Assembly: GCA_020847175.1 (NCBI GenBank)
Contig: JADLCM010000001.1
Location: 1-64,000 of the forward strand
Source of the DNA: Phycisphaerales bacterium
GTDB lineage: Bacteria; Planctomycetota; Phycisphaerae; Phycisphaerales; UBA1924
Length of the DNA stretch: 64,000 nt
Direction: 5' to 3'
The position numbers and the translations under genes were made by a program. Under the pieces are notes generated by a model, which worked only from the letters and a program-made list of their open reading frames with translations, did no database searches and was not told where the DNA came from. Shown piece by piece: positions 22,495-30,499 of this stretch (its first letter is position 1; the number at the start of each line of letters is the position of its first letter).

Positions 22495-23255
22495 TCCTCA
22501 TCATCGACAACTACGACAGCTTCACGTGGAATCTCGTCCATCGGCTCGCCGAGGCTGACCCTTCGCTCGACCTCGACCGCGACATCGTGGTGCGGCGCAA
22601 CGACCGCATCTCGCCTGACGAAGCCGACGCACTCGATGTCGGGCGCGGCCCGTCGCACCTCATCATTTCGCCGGGGCCCTGCACCCCCCGGGAGGCGGGC
22701 AACAGCGGCGCGCTCATCGAACACTTCGCCGGGCGAGTTCCGATCCTCGGCGTCTGCCTCGGGCACCAGTGCATCGCCGAACGGCACGGCATGACGGTGC
22801 GCCCCCACCCACTGCCCGTCCACGGGCGCACGTCACTCGTGGAGCACGACGGGCGAGGACTCTTCGCGGGAGTTCCCAGCCCCCTTGTCGCCGCACGTTA
22901 TCACTCGCTCATCGTCGAACCGGCATCCTTCGGACTAAGCCTCGTCACCGGCCCGGGCGCCGAATGCCCGGGTGTCGAGCGCGGCCGCGCCGCTCCGGGA
23001 GCCCCCATCGACGGGTGGGAAATCTCGGCGTGGACACACGACCAACTCCCGGGCGGGCGCACCCAGCCGGTCATCATGGGGCTGCGCCGGCTCTGGCGTG
23101 ACCCGCATCGTGCCCCGCTCAATGGAGTTCAGTTTCATCCCGAGTCGTTTATGACGGATCTCGGGCCGAGGCTCCTCGCCAACTTCCTGCGCGCCCGCTC
23201 TGCGCGCGTGCCCCCCGTCCATGCGGACGTGGCGCCGGCCGCGCGGGTTCGATAA
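22485..23255 (+). CDS. Class I glutamine amidotransferase, PabA/TrpG type
   Basis: This is the glutaminase subunit that supplies ammonia to anthranilate or aminodeoxychorismate synthase (tryptophan or folate synthesis). The 256-residue protein has the family hallmarks: LIIDNYDSFTWNLVH at the N-terminus, LIISPGPCTPREAGNS, the nucleophile elbow GVCLGHQCIAE with catalytic Cys, and the late NGVQFHPESFMT with catalytic His-Glu. It is longer than the usual about 190 residues because of an insertion around 150-205 (GPGAECPGVERGRAAPGAP region). Start GTG 22485 overlaps the HAD gene. No synthase large subunit (trpE/pabB) is adjacent, so pabA and trpG cannot be separated. Confidence 0.88.
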   Translation: MDVILIIDNYDSFTWNLVHRLAEADPSLDLDRDIVVRRNDRISPDEADALDVGRGPSHLIISPGPCTPREAGNSGALIEHFAGRVPILGVCLGHQCIAERHGMTVRPHPLPVHGRTSLVEHDGRGLFAGVPSPLVAARYHSLIVEPASFGLSLVTGPGAECPGVERGRAAPGAPIDGWEISAWTHDQLPGGRTQPVIMGLRRLWRDPHRAPLNGVQFHPESFMTDLGPRLLANFLRARSARVPPVHADVAPAARVR

Positions 23256-23385
23256 CGAAGACACCAGCCACCTCGGCTCGCCTCGGATATCTCGCGCGGT
23301 ACACTCCATCCGTCGCCCCCGAGAGCCCACGGCGGGTGAAGCCATATGGCCGGGTGAAAGCCCGGCCCGAGAGAAGGAGCAGGAC

Positions 23386-23934
23386 ATGAAGTTCGTGTCA
23401 TGCGTGGTTGCTGCGTTGTCCGGTGGACTGGTCGCGGGCGAGTTCGGTTCCGCCCACGCTGCGGTCTTCAGCCTCACCCCGATCACCAACACCACGCCAA
23501 ACTTCGCCGGACAAATCTCGATCCTCGGCACTGTTACCGCAGCCCCGGGAGAGGTCTTCTACTCCCCCACCGTCCAATCCGGGATTGCCGTCCCTTTCCT
23601 GCCCTCGTTCTCGGCGGGCTTCAATGGGCTTCCACAAGGTTGGGATCCCGGGTTCCTCGCGTGGGGCGGCACCGGCACCTACACAGGCCCGATCTACTTT
23701 CACACCGTGACTCCCGCAAACCTCGGCTACGCCGGAGGGATGCCCGTCGGTCTCTACAACGCAAACTTGCTCGGCCCCGGCGGTCAGCCCGGCATCACGC
23801 TCTTCTACCTTGGCGCTGACGGGCAGGATCATGCGCTCGCCCGCAACTATGCGATCAACGTGACGCCGGCCCCCGGCGCCCTCGCAGCCTTGGGGGCTGC
23901 CGGCGCCTTCCTGGGCCGCCGTCGGCGCTCCTGA
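23386..23934 (+). CDS. Small secreted protein with PEP-CTERM-like sorting tail
   Basis: A 182-residue exported protein. ATG 23386 follows a GAGAAGGAG ribosome binding site. The signal peptide is residues 1 to about 26 (VVAALSGGLVAGEFGSAHA). The middle is Gly/Pro/Thr-rich with no domain recognised. The tail VTPAPGALAALGAAGAFLG followed by RRRRS is the same sorting-signal type as in the 16965 gene. A TACACT sequence near 23290 could be its -10 box. It is probably a surface or matrix protein processed by an exosortase-like enzyme encoded elsewhere; that is inferred from the tail alone. Confidence 0.83.
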   Translation: MKFVSCVVAALSGGLVAGEFGSAHAAVFSLTPITNTTPNFAGQISILGTVTAAPGEVFYSPTVQSGIAVPFLPSFSAGFNGLPQGWDPGFLAWGGTGTYTGPIYFHTVTPANLGYAGGMPVGLYNANLLGPGGQPGITLFYLGADGQDHALARNYAINVTPAPGALAALGAAGAFLGRRRRS

Positions 23935-24046
23935 GAGTCGCCCGTCCTCGGGGCCGGGCCTAGAATCTCGCTCACACCGTCGCCCGGCTTTGTCCCGTGT
24001 TGGGGCTCCGGCCGGGCCTTTCGTCCATGACGGAAAGCGGGTTTCC

Positions 24047-24343
24047 ATGAGTCGAGGCGGCAGCGGTTACGGCGGGTTCGGTGGAGGCGGGGGCGGCGGA
24101 CGCGGCGGGTCGGCATTTGTGCCCGCCGGGCCCAAGCCCAAGCTCCTTCGCGAAGGCGCCCCGGGAATCCCCTACGTCGACTGGAAGGACATCGAGAACC
24201 TTCGGCGCTGCCTCAGCCCCAATGGCAAGATGTACGGGCGCAAGCGCCTCAGCACCAGCGCCCGCGAACAGCGCCTGGTGGCACAGGCCATCTCGCGCGC
24301 CCGCCAGATGGGACTGCTGCCTTACACCTCGGCCACGCTCTGA
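24047..24343 (+). CDS. rpsR: 30S ribosomal protein bS18 with glycine-rich N-terminal extension
   Basis: bS18 is a small-subunit ribosomal protein that pairs with bS6 on the platform. The 98-residue protein has the conserved core from about residue 42: PYVDWKDIENLRRCLSPNGK, then RLSTSAREQRLVAQAISRAR and MGLLPY. Residues 1-27 are an added Gly-rich segment (SGYGGFGGGGGGGRGGS). In most bacteria rpsR lies in an rpsF-ssb-rpsR-rplI cluster; here none of those neighbours is present. A TAGAAT at about 23960 could be the -10 box, with an untranslated leader of about 75 nt. Confidence 0.9.
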   Translation: MSRGGSGYGGFGGGGGGGRGGSAFVPAGPKPKLLREGAPGIPYVDWKDIENLRRCLSPNGKMYGRKRLSTSAREQRLVAQAISRARQMGLLPYTSATL

Positions 24344-24381
24344 GCCTCGCGTGTGCGCGGTGCTCCGTCGGGGAGGGCCCG

Positions 24382-24909
24382 GTGACCCCCTCTCGCCCTG
24401 TACCAACGGCACGCGACTACGCGCCGCTGCTGCGGCTCGCGGAAGGTCTGTCGGTGCGCGCGGACCGAAGCGCTCGCATGAGAGCGTGCATCGATGCGCT
24501 CTGGGATGCCTTCGGAGGCTCCGGCCCCGGCCGGGGGGTGTCGTGGGTGGGTGTGTATTCCAGGGCCCCGATGGCCCAGGAAATGATCCTGGAGTACCGC
24601 CGGAACAAGCCCGCCTGCTCGCCCATCGGCCTGTACGGCATGTGCGGGCGCAGCGCCCTTGAAAACCGGTGCCTCGTGGTGCGCGACGTGCGGGCGCTTG
24701 GGTCCGACTACATCGCCTGCGACCCTCGAGACCTTTCCGAGGTGGTCATCCCCCTGTGTGAGGACCGATCTGACCCCTGGGGCGTGCTTGATGTGGACAG
24801 TCACGAAGTCGGCGCCTTCGCACCCGAGGACGCGGCAGAGTTGCTCAGGGTCGCACAGGCGTTTGGCCTGACCTCCCCGGGGCCGGCGGGGCCTGCCATT
24901 CTGCTCTGA
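24382..24909 (+). CDS. msrC: Free methionine-(R)-sulfoxide reductase (GAF domain)
   Basis: This enzyme reduces free L-methionine-(R)-sulfoxide with thioredoxin electrons, as part of oxidative damage repair. The 175-residue protein is a single GAF domain, and the three family cysteines are present: Cys79 (KPACSPIG), Cys88 (GMCGRSA) and Cys113 (IACDPRDLSEVVIPL). VLDVDSHEVGAF follows as in the family. It starts at GTG 24382 with GGGAGG upstream and lies 38 nt after rpsR on the same strand, so they may be co-transcribed. Having all three Cys makes the assignment better than a generic GAF protein. Confidence 0.85.
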   Translation: MTPSRPVPTARDYAPLLRLAEGLSVRADRSARMRACIDALWDAFGGSGPGRGVSWVGVYSRAPMAQEMILEYRRNKPACSPIGLYGMCGRSALENRCLVVRDVRALGSDYIACDPRDLSEVVIPLCEDRSDPWGVLDVDSHEVGAFAPEDAAELLRVAQAFGLTSPGPAGPAILL

Positions 24910-25106
24910 TCGGCCCGACCTCGCCGCTGGGAGGCGTGGAACCGACGGAGACGGATCGTCGGACCGTCATCCGTGGGGCCGCACCCTTTCATTCGGGGGT
25001 GATAGACTCACCTTCCTCGCGCCGCGGGCGCGGGTCGCCGGGCGGGCTGCCGCCCCGTGCACTGCCGAGACCGGCCCCCTTGGGCCCGTGAGTTGAGGAC
25101 TGATTC

Positions 25107-26879
25107 ATGCCGACGATCGTGGCTTCTGGGACGGATTTCGGGCTGACGCTGGCGGCGGGCCTGATGCTCGTCTCCCCGTGGAAGCCCGTGCTGCTCATGC
25201 TCCCCTTCATCCCCTGGGGCATGTACGTCACGCGGATCTTCGACAAGCACTCGGCGATGTTCCACCTGGGCCGGGGCGGCTGGAACGCTGTCCATCTCTG
25301 CTTCGGGCTCGCCGCGCTCCTGCTCGGGCTGCTGGTGCCGGTGGCGGCAAACCTGACCGGCATCGTCGGCCTGATCGTGGGCTTCTTCACGGTCGTTCTC
25401 GTGCTCGGGCTCAACCTGGTCGTCTACCCGATAATGGCGAACAAGGACGAACGCGTGCCCGAAGAGCACAGGGTTAGCCTGTTCGACTTCTCCAAGCTGG
25501 CCGAACGGCGCGCCCAGCGGGCCGATGCCAAGCGAGAAGGCAAGGTGGAGCTGGCGATTATCAAGCCCGACAAGTCTCGCGTGCCGGTGCCCCAGGCCGA
25601 GACCCCTGAGTTCGCTCTCCGGGTCGAAGCCGAGCGGCTCTTTCTGGAGGGCCGCGGCAAGCGGGCGACATCGGTTGATCTGGTGCAGGTCGCCAAGGAC
25701 GCCTTCAGCGTGTCGTACATGGTCGATACCGTCCGCCAGCAGGGCGCGCAGGTGCCCGCCGCGGAGGCCGTGCGCGTCATGGATTTCTGGAAAGGCGCCG
25801 CGAACATGGACCTTGCCGAGCGCCGCAAGCGCCAGCAGGCCGACATCAAGGTGGAGGCGGGAGCCACGGCCGTGCCGGTGCGGGTGACGACCTCGGGCGG
25901 GCAGCAGGGTCTCCGGCTCTCAATGGCCTTTGAGCTCGAGAAGCAGGTCCGCATCAAGGCCGAAAAACTCGGGCTCACAGAGTCGCAGCTCAAGGAGCTC
26001 CGCGAGATCGTGGACGAGCAGAAGGGCGTCGTGCTCCTTGCGGCCCCGGCCCAGCGCGGGCGCACCACAATGTTCTACTCCGTCATCCGCATGCACGACG
26101 CGTACACGAACAACGTGCAGACCGTCGAGACGGAAATCCAGGACTCGCTCGAAGGCGCGAAACACAACCTGTTCGATCCGTCCAAGGAGGGGCAGGACTT
26201 CTCCAAGCTCGTGCGCTCCGTGCTCCGGCGCGATCCCCAGGTCGTGGGCGTCGCCGAGATGGATCCCGAAACCGCCCAGGAAGCGAGCCGCGCCGACCTT
26301 GACCGTGCCCGAGTCTACCTCTCGCTTCGCGCCCCCAGCGCCCTGGACGCGGTGGCGATGTGGGTGCGCGCGGTTGAAGACCAGGCCAAGGCCGGCAAGT
26401 GCCTGCACGGGGTCATGGCGGGCAATGTCCTCCGCAAGTTGTGCGACAACTGCCGCCAACCCTACAGCCCGGCTCCCGACATGCTCAAGAAGCTCGGCCT
26501 CCCTGCGGACAAGGTCCCCCAGCTCTTCCGCAAGGGCGGCAAGGTGCTCGTCAAGAACCGTGAGGAAGAGTGCCCTGCCTGCCGGGGCGGGGGCTACCTC
26601 GGGTGCGAGGGCTTCTACGAGGTCTATAAGTTCGGCCCCACCGAGCAGAATCTCGTCGCTGAAGGCAATATGCAGGGCCTCCGGGCCGAACTCCGCAAGC
26701 GCGCCCTCCCCACGCTTCAGCAGGCGGCACTCAAGAAGGTTGTTGACGGCATCACCAGCGTTGAGGAGTTCGCCCGCGTGACGCAGGAACAACCCGCCAA
26801 GCCCGCGACCGGCGCCAAGCCCCCGGCCGGTTCCAAGCCCGCCGGGGCGCCCGCCCCCGACGCCGCCAAGTCCTCGTGA
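25107..26879 (+). CDS. Membrane-anchored GspE/PilB-like protein with degenerate ATPase motifs
   Basis: A 590-residue relative of type II secretion/type IV pilus ATPases. Unlike normal GspE it begins with hydrophobic segments (about 11-40, 63-84, 86-110). A middle part (about 120-280) parallels the GspE N2 domain. The ATPase core is altered: Walker A reads APAQRGRTT (313-321) where GPTGSGKTT is expected, with Arg for the catalytic Lys; Walker B is VVGVAEM (379-385); the His box is LSLRAPS without His. The zinc site is kept (CDNC 446-449, CPAC 489-492). It probably binds or scaffolds rather than drives secretion. The next gene, 104 nt downstream, is a membrane protein and likely partner. The start has a TTGAGGA site. 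Confidence 0.8.
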   Translation: MPTIVASGTDFGLTLAAGLMLVSPWKPVLLMLPFIPWGMYVTRIFDKHSAMFHLGRGGWNAVHLCFGLAALLLGLLVPVAANLTGIVGLIVGFFTVVLVLGLNLVVYPIMANKDERVPEEHRVSLFDFSKLAERRAQRADAKREGKVELAIIKPDKSRVPVPQAETPEFALRVEAERLFLEGRGKRATSVDLVQVAKDAFSVSYMVDTVRQQGAQVPAAEAVRVMDFWKGAANMDLAERRKRQQADIKVEAGATAVPVRVTTSGGQQGLRLSMAFELEKQVRIKAEKLGLTESQLKELREIVDEQKGVVLLAAPAQRGRTTMFYSVIRMHDAYTNNVQTVETEIQDSLEGAKHNLFDPSKEGQDFSKLVRSVLRRDPQVVGVAEMDPETAQEASRADLDRARVYLSLRAPSALDAVAMWVRAVEDQAKAGKCLHGVMAGNVLRKLCDNCRQPYSPAPDMLKKLGLPADKVPQLFRKGGKVLVKNREEECPACRGGGYLGCEGFYEVYKFGPTEQNLVAEGNMQGLRAELRKRALPTLQQAALKKVVDGITSVEEFARVTQEQPAKPATGAKPPAGSKPAGAPAPDAAKSS

Positions 26880-26983
26880 TCGATCGCGCTGTCCGTGGGC
26901 TCGTTCCGCGCGGCACGCCGATCCCGCTGTTTCGCCTCTCCCCGAGGGCGCCCCGCCGCCCGGATTCCGCAGGAGCCTGACCC

Positions 26984-28783
26984 ATGTTCATGTCCATCCT
27001 CGCCATCGCCATCGCCGGCGGAATTGGCTACCTCTGGCTCATCCGCGGCTTCTTCTCCGCGCTGCTGCACCTGATCTGCGTCGTCGCCGCGGGCGCTGTG
27101 GCCTTCGCGGCCTGGGAACCGATCTCCATGGCGATTCTCAAGGGCTCGCCGACCAAGGGCTTTGCCTCGTTCCTGGGCGGCATGGCCTTCGGGGTCGGCC
27201 TGATCGTGCCCTTCGCCCTTTCGCTCTTCGTGTTCCGGGTCGTCCTCGACAAGGCGCTCCCCGCCAACGCCCAGGCCGAGAAGATCTGGGATGTCATCGG
27301 CGGCGGAATCTGTGGGCTCGCCTCGGGCACCATCACCGCGGGCATCGTGGTGATGGGCGTCGGCATGCTCTGGCTGCCGCAGGATTTCTGGGGTTCGCAG
27401 CGGCTCCGGTGGGACAACTCCAACGGCTCCCTCGTCTCCGACAAGAAGCTCATCTTCCCCGCTGATGACATCGTCGCGGGCCTGTATGGCAAGCTCAGCC
27501 TCACCACATTCGCCGTGGGAAACGAGTCGGCACTCGGCAGGCAGTATCCGAACCTCGCGGACGTTCCCTCGTCGGTGCGCCGCTCGATGCAGGCGGGCCG
27601 GGGGCGCAACTTCCTCCGCCCGGCGGATATCACGCTCCAGCAGGTCTTCACGGTCGGCGCCGATGAGAACTGGCGCGCCTTCGAGGGCTACAACGTCCAG
27701 TCCGGGCTTCGCCAACGCGACTTCCAGGTCAACCAGCCCCTCGTGGATCGCACCGGCGAAACACTCATCAAGCCCGGGGCCTACATCACCGGCTTCGTGG
27801 TCCAGTTCAAGGAAGCCGCCCGCGAACGCAAGAGCGGCCAGGTCAACATGACCCCCGCCCAGGCGCGCCTCGTGTGCATCAACGACGATGGCGAAACTGT
27901 GGAGGTCTTCCCGGCGGCGATGATCAGCCGAGCCGACGCGAGCGAGGTGCGCTGGGTGCGTTTCCCCATGACCGATGAGGACGGCCTGGGCACCGTCGCG
28001 GGCGACGGCACGCCGCTGATGGCCTTCGAGTTCGTGGTCCCCGCCGGGCACCGGCCCCTCTCGCTCTTCATCAAGAACGTCCGCATCGATGTCTCCTCGC
28101 GCCGGCCCGACCAGCGGTTCGCCACCAGCGGGTCGCGGCAGGCCGCGATCGACAACGGCTCGCTGATGCGCGCGGGTCGCATCGAAATCAACGAGGACCG
28201 CGCCATCACGGTGGCCCTGGGCGAAGACCTTCGTGCACGCGGAATCACCGAGGGCAACACCGTGCGCGGCATCGTGCTGCAGGACGGCACCACGGGCGGA
28301 CTCCACGTCAACAAGGAGCGTCAGATCGACGACGGCATCCAGCGCTTCAAGCCGCAGGACATGCACCGCAACACGCTCGACAAGGCCCTGCGCGTCGACA
28401 AGTTCGCCGTCAGCGAGGGCACCGATCTCGTCCAGATCGCCGTCACCCCCGGGCGCGAGGGCATCACCCCCGCCGTGGACATCGGCGCGCCCCCGATTTC
28501 GGAGACCAGCCGCGACCTGCCTGTCTACCTGATCGACGATCAGGGCAACCTCTACTCCTGCATCGGCTACGCCTACGAAGACCAGAACGTCGGCGAGATC
28601 CGCTATACCCGCGATGCCCCTCTTTCGGGCCTCTCCCAGCTCCCCAAGCTGCCCAGCCGCACGCAGCGCGGCCAGAACATCACGCTCCTCTTCGAGGTCA
28701 CTCGTCAAGTCAACATCATCGGCTTCGTGGTGGGGAATGAACTGATGGTTCGGTTCCAGCCCGCCGTGTCCTTCCGCGAATAG
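26984..28783 (+). CDS. CvpA-like multi-pass membrane protein with large extracytoplasmic domain
   Basis: A 599-residue protein. Four membrane helices occupy the N-terminus (about 3-20, 25-45, 62-88, 103-130) in the style of the CvpA/colicin V production family (IRGFFSALLHLICVVAAGAVA, then GGGICGLASGTITAGIVVMG). About 460 residues follow, probably beta-rich and outside the membrane, with no recognisable enzyme motif. The start has CAGGAGC upstream. It follows the GspE-like pseudo-ATPase in the same direction, and the two likely form a membrane assembly of unknown purpose. CvpA assignment is by helix pattern, not by a signature. Confidence 0.7.
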   Translation: MFMSILAIAIAGGIGYLWLIRGFFSALLHLICVVAAGAVAFAAWEPISMAILKGSPTKGFASFLGGMAFGVGLIVPFALSLFVFRVVLDKALPANAQAEKIWDVIGGGICGLASGTITAGIVVMGVGMLWLPQDFWGSQRLRWDNSNGSLVSDKKLIFPADDIVAGLYGKLSLTTFAVGNESALGRQYPNLADVPSSVRRSMQAGRGRNFLRPADITLQQVFTVGADENWRAFEGYNVQSGLRQRDFQVNQPLVDRTGETLIKPGAYITGFVVQFKEAARERKSGQVNMTPAQARLVCINDDGETVEVFPAAMISRADASEVRWVRFPMTDEDGLGTVAGDGTPLMAFEFVVPAGHRPLSLFIKNVRIDVSSRRPDQRFATSGSRQAAIDNGSLMRAGRIEINEDRAITVALGEDLRARGITEGNTVRGIVLQDGTTGGLHVNKERQIDDGIQRFKPQDMHRNTLDKALRVDKFAVSEGTDLVQIAVTPGREGITPAVDIGAPPISETSRDLPVYLIDDQGNLYSCIGYAYEDQNVGEIRYTRDAPLSGLSQLPKLPSRTQRGQNITLLFEVTRQVNIIGFVVGNELMVRFQPAVSFRE

Positions 28784-28900
28784 AAGCCTCTCGCTTCGGG
28801 GCCCGCCTCGTCATCTCGCGGCCCCGGCCCCGGCGTGGCGCACCGACCGGCGAAACGGCGCCCCGCGCGTGGCGTGCTGTCGTCCTTCGCCCTCGCTCGG

Positions 28901-29569
28901 TCACGTGCGCTTCGCACGCGCCGCGCGCGTTCGATCAGACGCACCCGCCTTGCCTCGGGCCGCTGCGCGCGAGGTCTTTCTGTTCGCGCCGCCCTTCCCG
29001 GCAGGTGCCCCGCGCTGAGACGACGCGGGGTTTGCAGGCCTCATGCCCGCGACGGCCTCGGACGTCCCCCTCGCCCTCGTCTTGCCTGCGGGGCGCGCCG
29101 CGCCCGGCCGGTTGGCGAGCACCGTCTGGTAGGCCCGAAGGTACGCAGCGCCGTCGATCTCGCGCAGCGCCGTCGCCAGCGCATCGAGCGGGAAGTCCTC
29201 AAGGCGCTTGAACCTGATGCAGCTCTTCCCGAGGTCGAGCCGGGGACCAGCCTGGAGAAACCGACTCCGCATCCGCGCACACGCGCCGGGATTGACGACA
29301 TCGAGATACATGGCGCAGAGGTAGACCGCGATGTGCTGCTTCTGCGACGCGATCGCCGCGTAGGGCACGGGCTGGTTGGGGTCACAGTGATATCCCGGGG
29401 GATAGACCTCGTGCGGGATGAAGTACCCGATCATGCCGTACTGCATGCCCTCGCGAAGCGAAGGGTCGATGTTCGCCTGAAAGACCTCGCGGATGCGTTC
29501 AACCGCCCGGCGCCGATCGTCCGGCAACTCGGCGAGGTATGCGTCAACCGTCGCGGCCTTGCTCTGCAT
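28901..29569 (-). CDS. DUF1801 protein with a basic, histone-like C-terminal tail
   Basis: A 222-residue cytosolic protein. Residues 1 to about 150 form a DUF1801 (YdhG-like) domain: VDAYLAELPDDRRRAVERIR, REGMQYGMIGYFIP, YAAIASQKQHIAVYLCAMYL, and a GKSCIRFKRLEDFPLDALAT segment near the end. The function of the family is not established. Residues about 155-222 are almost entirely Ala, Arg, Lys, Gly and Ser (KTRARGTSEAVAGMRPA, RKTSRAAARGKAGASDRTRA), a tail that may bind nucleic acid. A TAGACT box lies 6 nt before the ATG. Convergent with the CvpA-like gene. Confidence 0.82.
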   Translation of the reverse strand: MQSKAATVDAYLAELPDDRRRAVERIREVFQANIDPSLREGMQYGMIGYFIPHEVYPPGYHCDPNQPVPYAAIASQKQHIAVYLCAMYLDVVNPGACARMRSRFLQAGPRLDLGKSCIRFKRLEDFPLDALATALREIDGAAYLRAYQTVLANRPGAARPAGKTRARGTSEAVAGMRPANPASSQRGAPAGKGGANRKTSRAAARGKAGASDRTRAARAKRT

Positions 29570-29575
29570 TCCCCC

Positions 29576-29581
29576 AGTCTA
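29576..29581 (-). promoter_or_regulatory. -10 box (TAGACT) 6 nt before the DUF1801 gene
   Basis: On the minus strand TAGACT, then GGGGGA, then ATG at 29569. The G-run could be read as a weak ribosome site but is too close to the ATG to work; a leaderless start fits better. Confidence 0.5.
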
Positions 29582-29659
29582 CCGCACCGGGAAGTTTCCC
29601 GGCGCTCCGTCGCCGCCGGCGGGCTACAGTGAGACGGTCTTCGCGAGGGTTCTTCATCG

Positions 29660-30424
29660 ATGTCCGTCACAGCGCAGTTGCTTCGGCTGTATCGGGTGGA
29701 TCAGCAGATCTCGGGGCTCAAGTCCCGTTTGAACGCCGCCCAGCGATTCCTGGATGCCCAGACCCGCCAGCTCGCCGAAATCGAGACGAAGCGCGAAGCG
29801 CTCGCCGGGCAGTTGCGCCAGCTCCAGGCCTCCGCCGCGAACATCGAGGGTGAAGCCGACGCGTCGCAGGTCCGCATCGATCATCTTCGCAAGCAGATGG
29901 ACCAGGCCCGGACCAACAAGGAATACCAGGCCTTCCTTGTCGAGGTGAACACGCTCAAGATCGACAAGTCGAAGAAAGACGAAGAGGCGCTCAGCTTCAT
30001 CACCAAGGTGGACGAACTCAAGAAACTCATGGAGCAGCTCGATGCGCAGCGCGCTGAGCGGCTTGGCGTCATCAAGATCGCGACCGGCGACCGCGACAAG
30101 CGCGCGGACGAAATCAAGGACCGGCTCGCCGAACTGAGCGCCCAGCGCGATGCCCTGCTCACCGGCGTCCCGGCCCAGGCCATGGGCGTGTACAAGGACC
30201 GCCAGAAGAAGTTCGGCGACATCGAGGGCGGCGTCATGGCCCACATCGAGATCCACGACGCCCGCCGGCACGAGTTCACCTGCGCATCCTGCCAGATGAA
30301 CCTGCCCGTACAGGTGCTCAACGCCCTCCTCAACGGCACGTTTTCCACGTGCTCATCCTGCGGCACCATTCTCTTCGTCACCGAAGAGGACGCCGAGCGC
30401 GTCACCAGCCGCACCAAGCAATGA
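29660..30424 (+). CDS. Coiled-coil protein with C4 zinc ribbon (DUF164-type)
   Basis: A 254-residue protein made of a long coiled coil (about 5-180) and a C-terminal zinc ribbon with CASC (about 212-215) and CSSC (about 234-237). This is the architecture of the widespread C4-type zinc ribbon/DUF164 family, for which nucleic-acid or ribosome-related roles have been suggested but not settled. The conserved NKEYQAFLVEVNTLK motif in the coil is typical. TACAGT near 29624 and GAGGG before the ATG give a short ordinary leader. Divergent from the DUF1801 gene, 90 bp between starts. Confidence 0.87.
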   Translation: MSVTAQLLRLYRVDQQISGLKSRLNAAQRFLDAQTRQLAEIETKREALAGQLRQLQASAANIEGEADASQVRIDHLRKQMDQARTNKEYQAFLVEVNTLKIDKSKKDEEALSFITKVDELKKLMEQLDAQRAERLGVIKIATGDRDKRADEIKDRLAELSAQRDALLTGVPAQAMGVYKDRQKKFGDIEGGVMAHIEIHDARRHEFTCASCQMNLPVQVLNALLNGTFSTCSSCGTILFVTEEDAERVTSRTKQ

Positions 30425-30499
30425 GCCGCTTGTCGCCCGCGTCGAGGGGCTCGCCCCTGGGTCCACGCGCAGGCCCCGTCGGCACGCCGCGCGCGTCGG

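Noticed and set aside
26717-28708. 663-codon open frame antisense to the CvpA-like gene
   Set aside because: Its product is a shadow of GC-rich codons (Asp/Glu/His/Val/Gly-rich without domains), while the plus-strand frame has membrane helices and a ribosome binding site.
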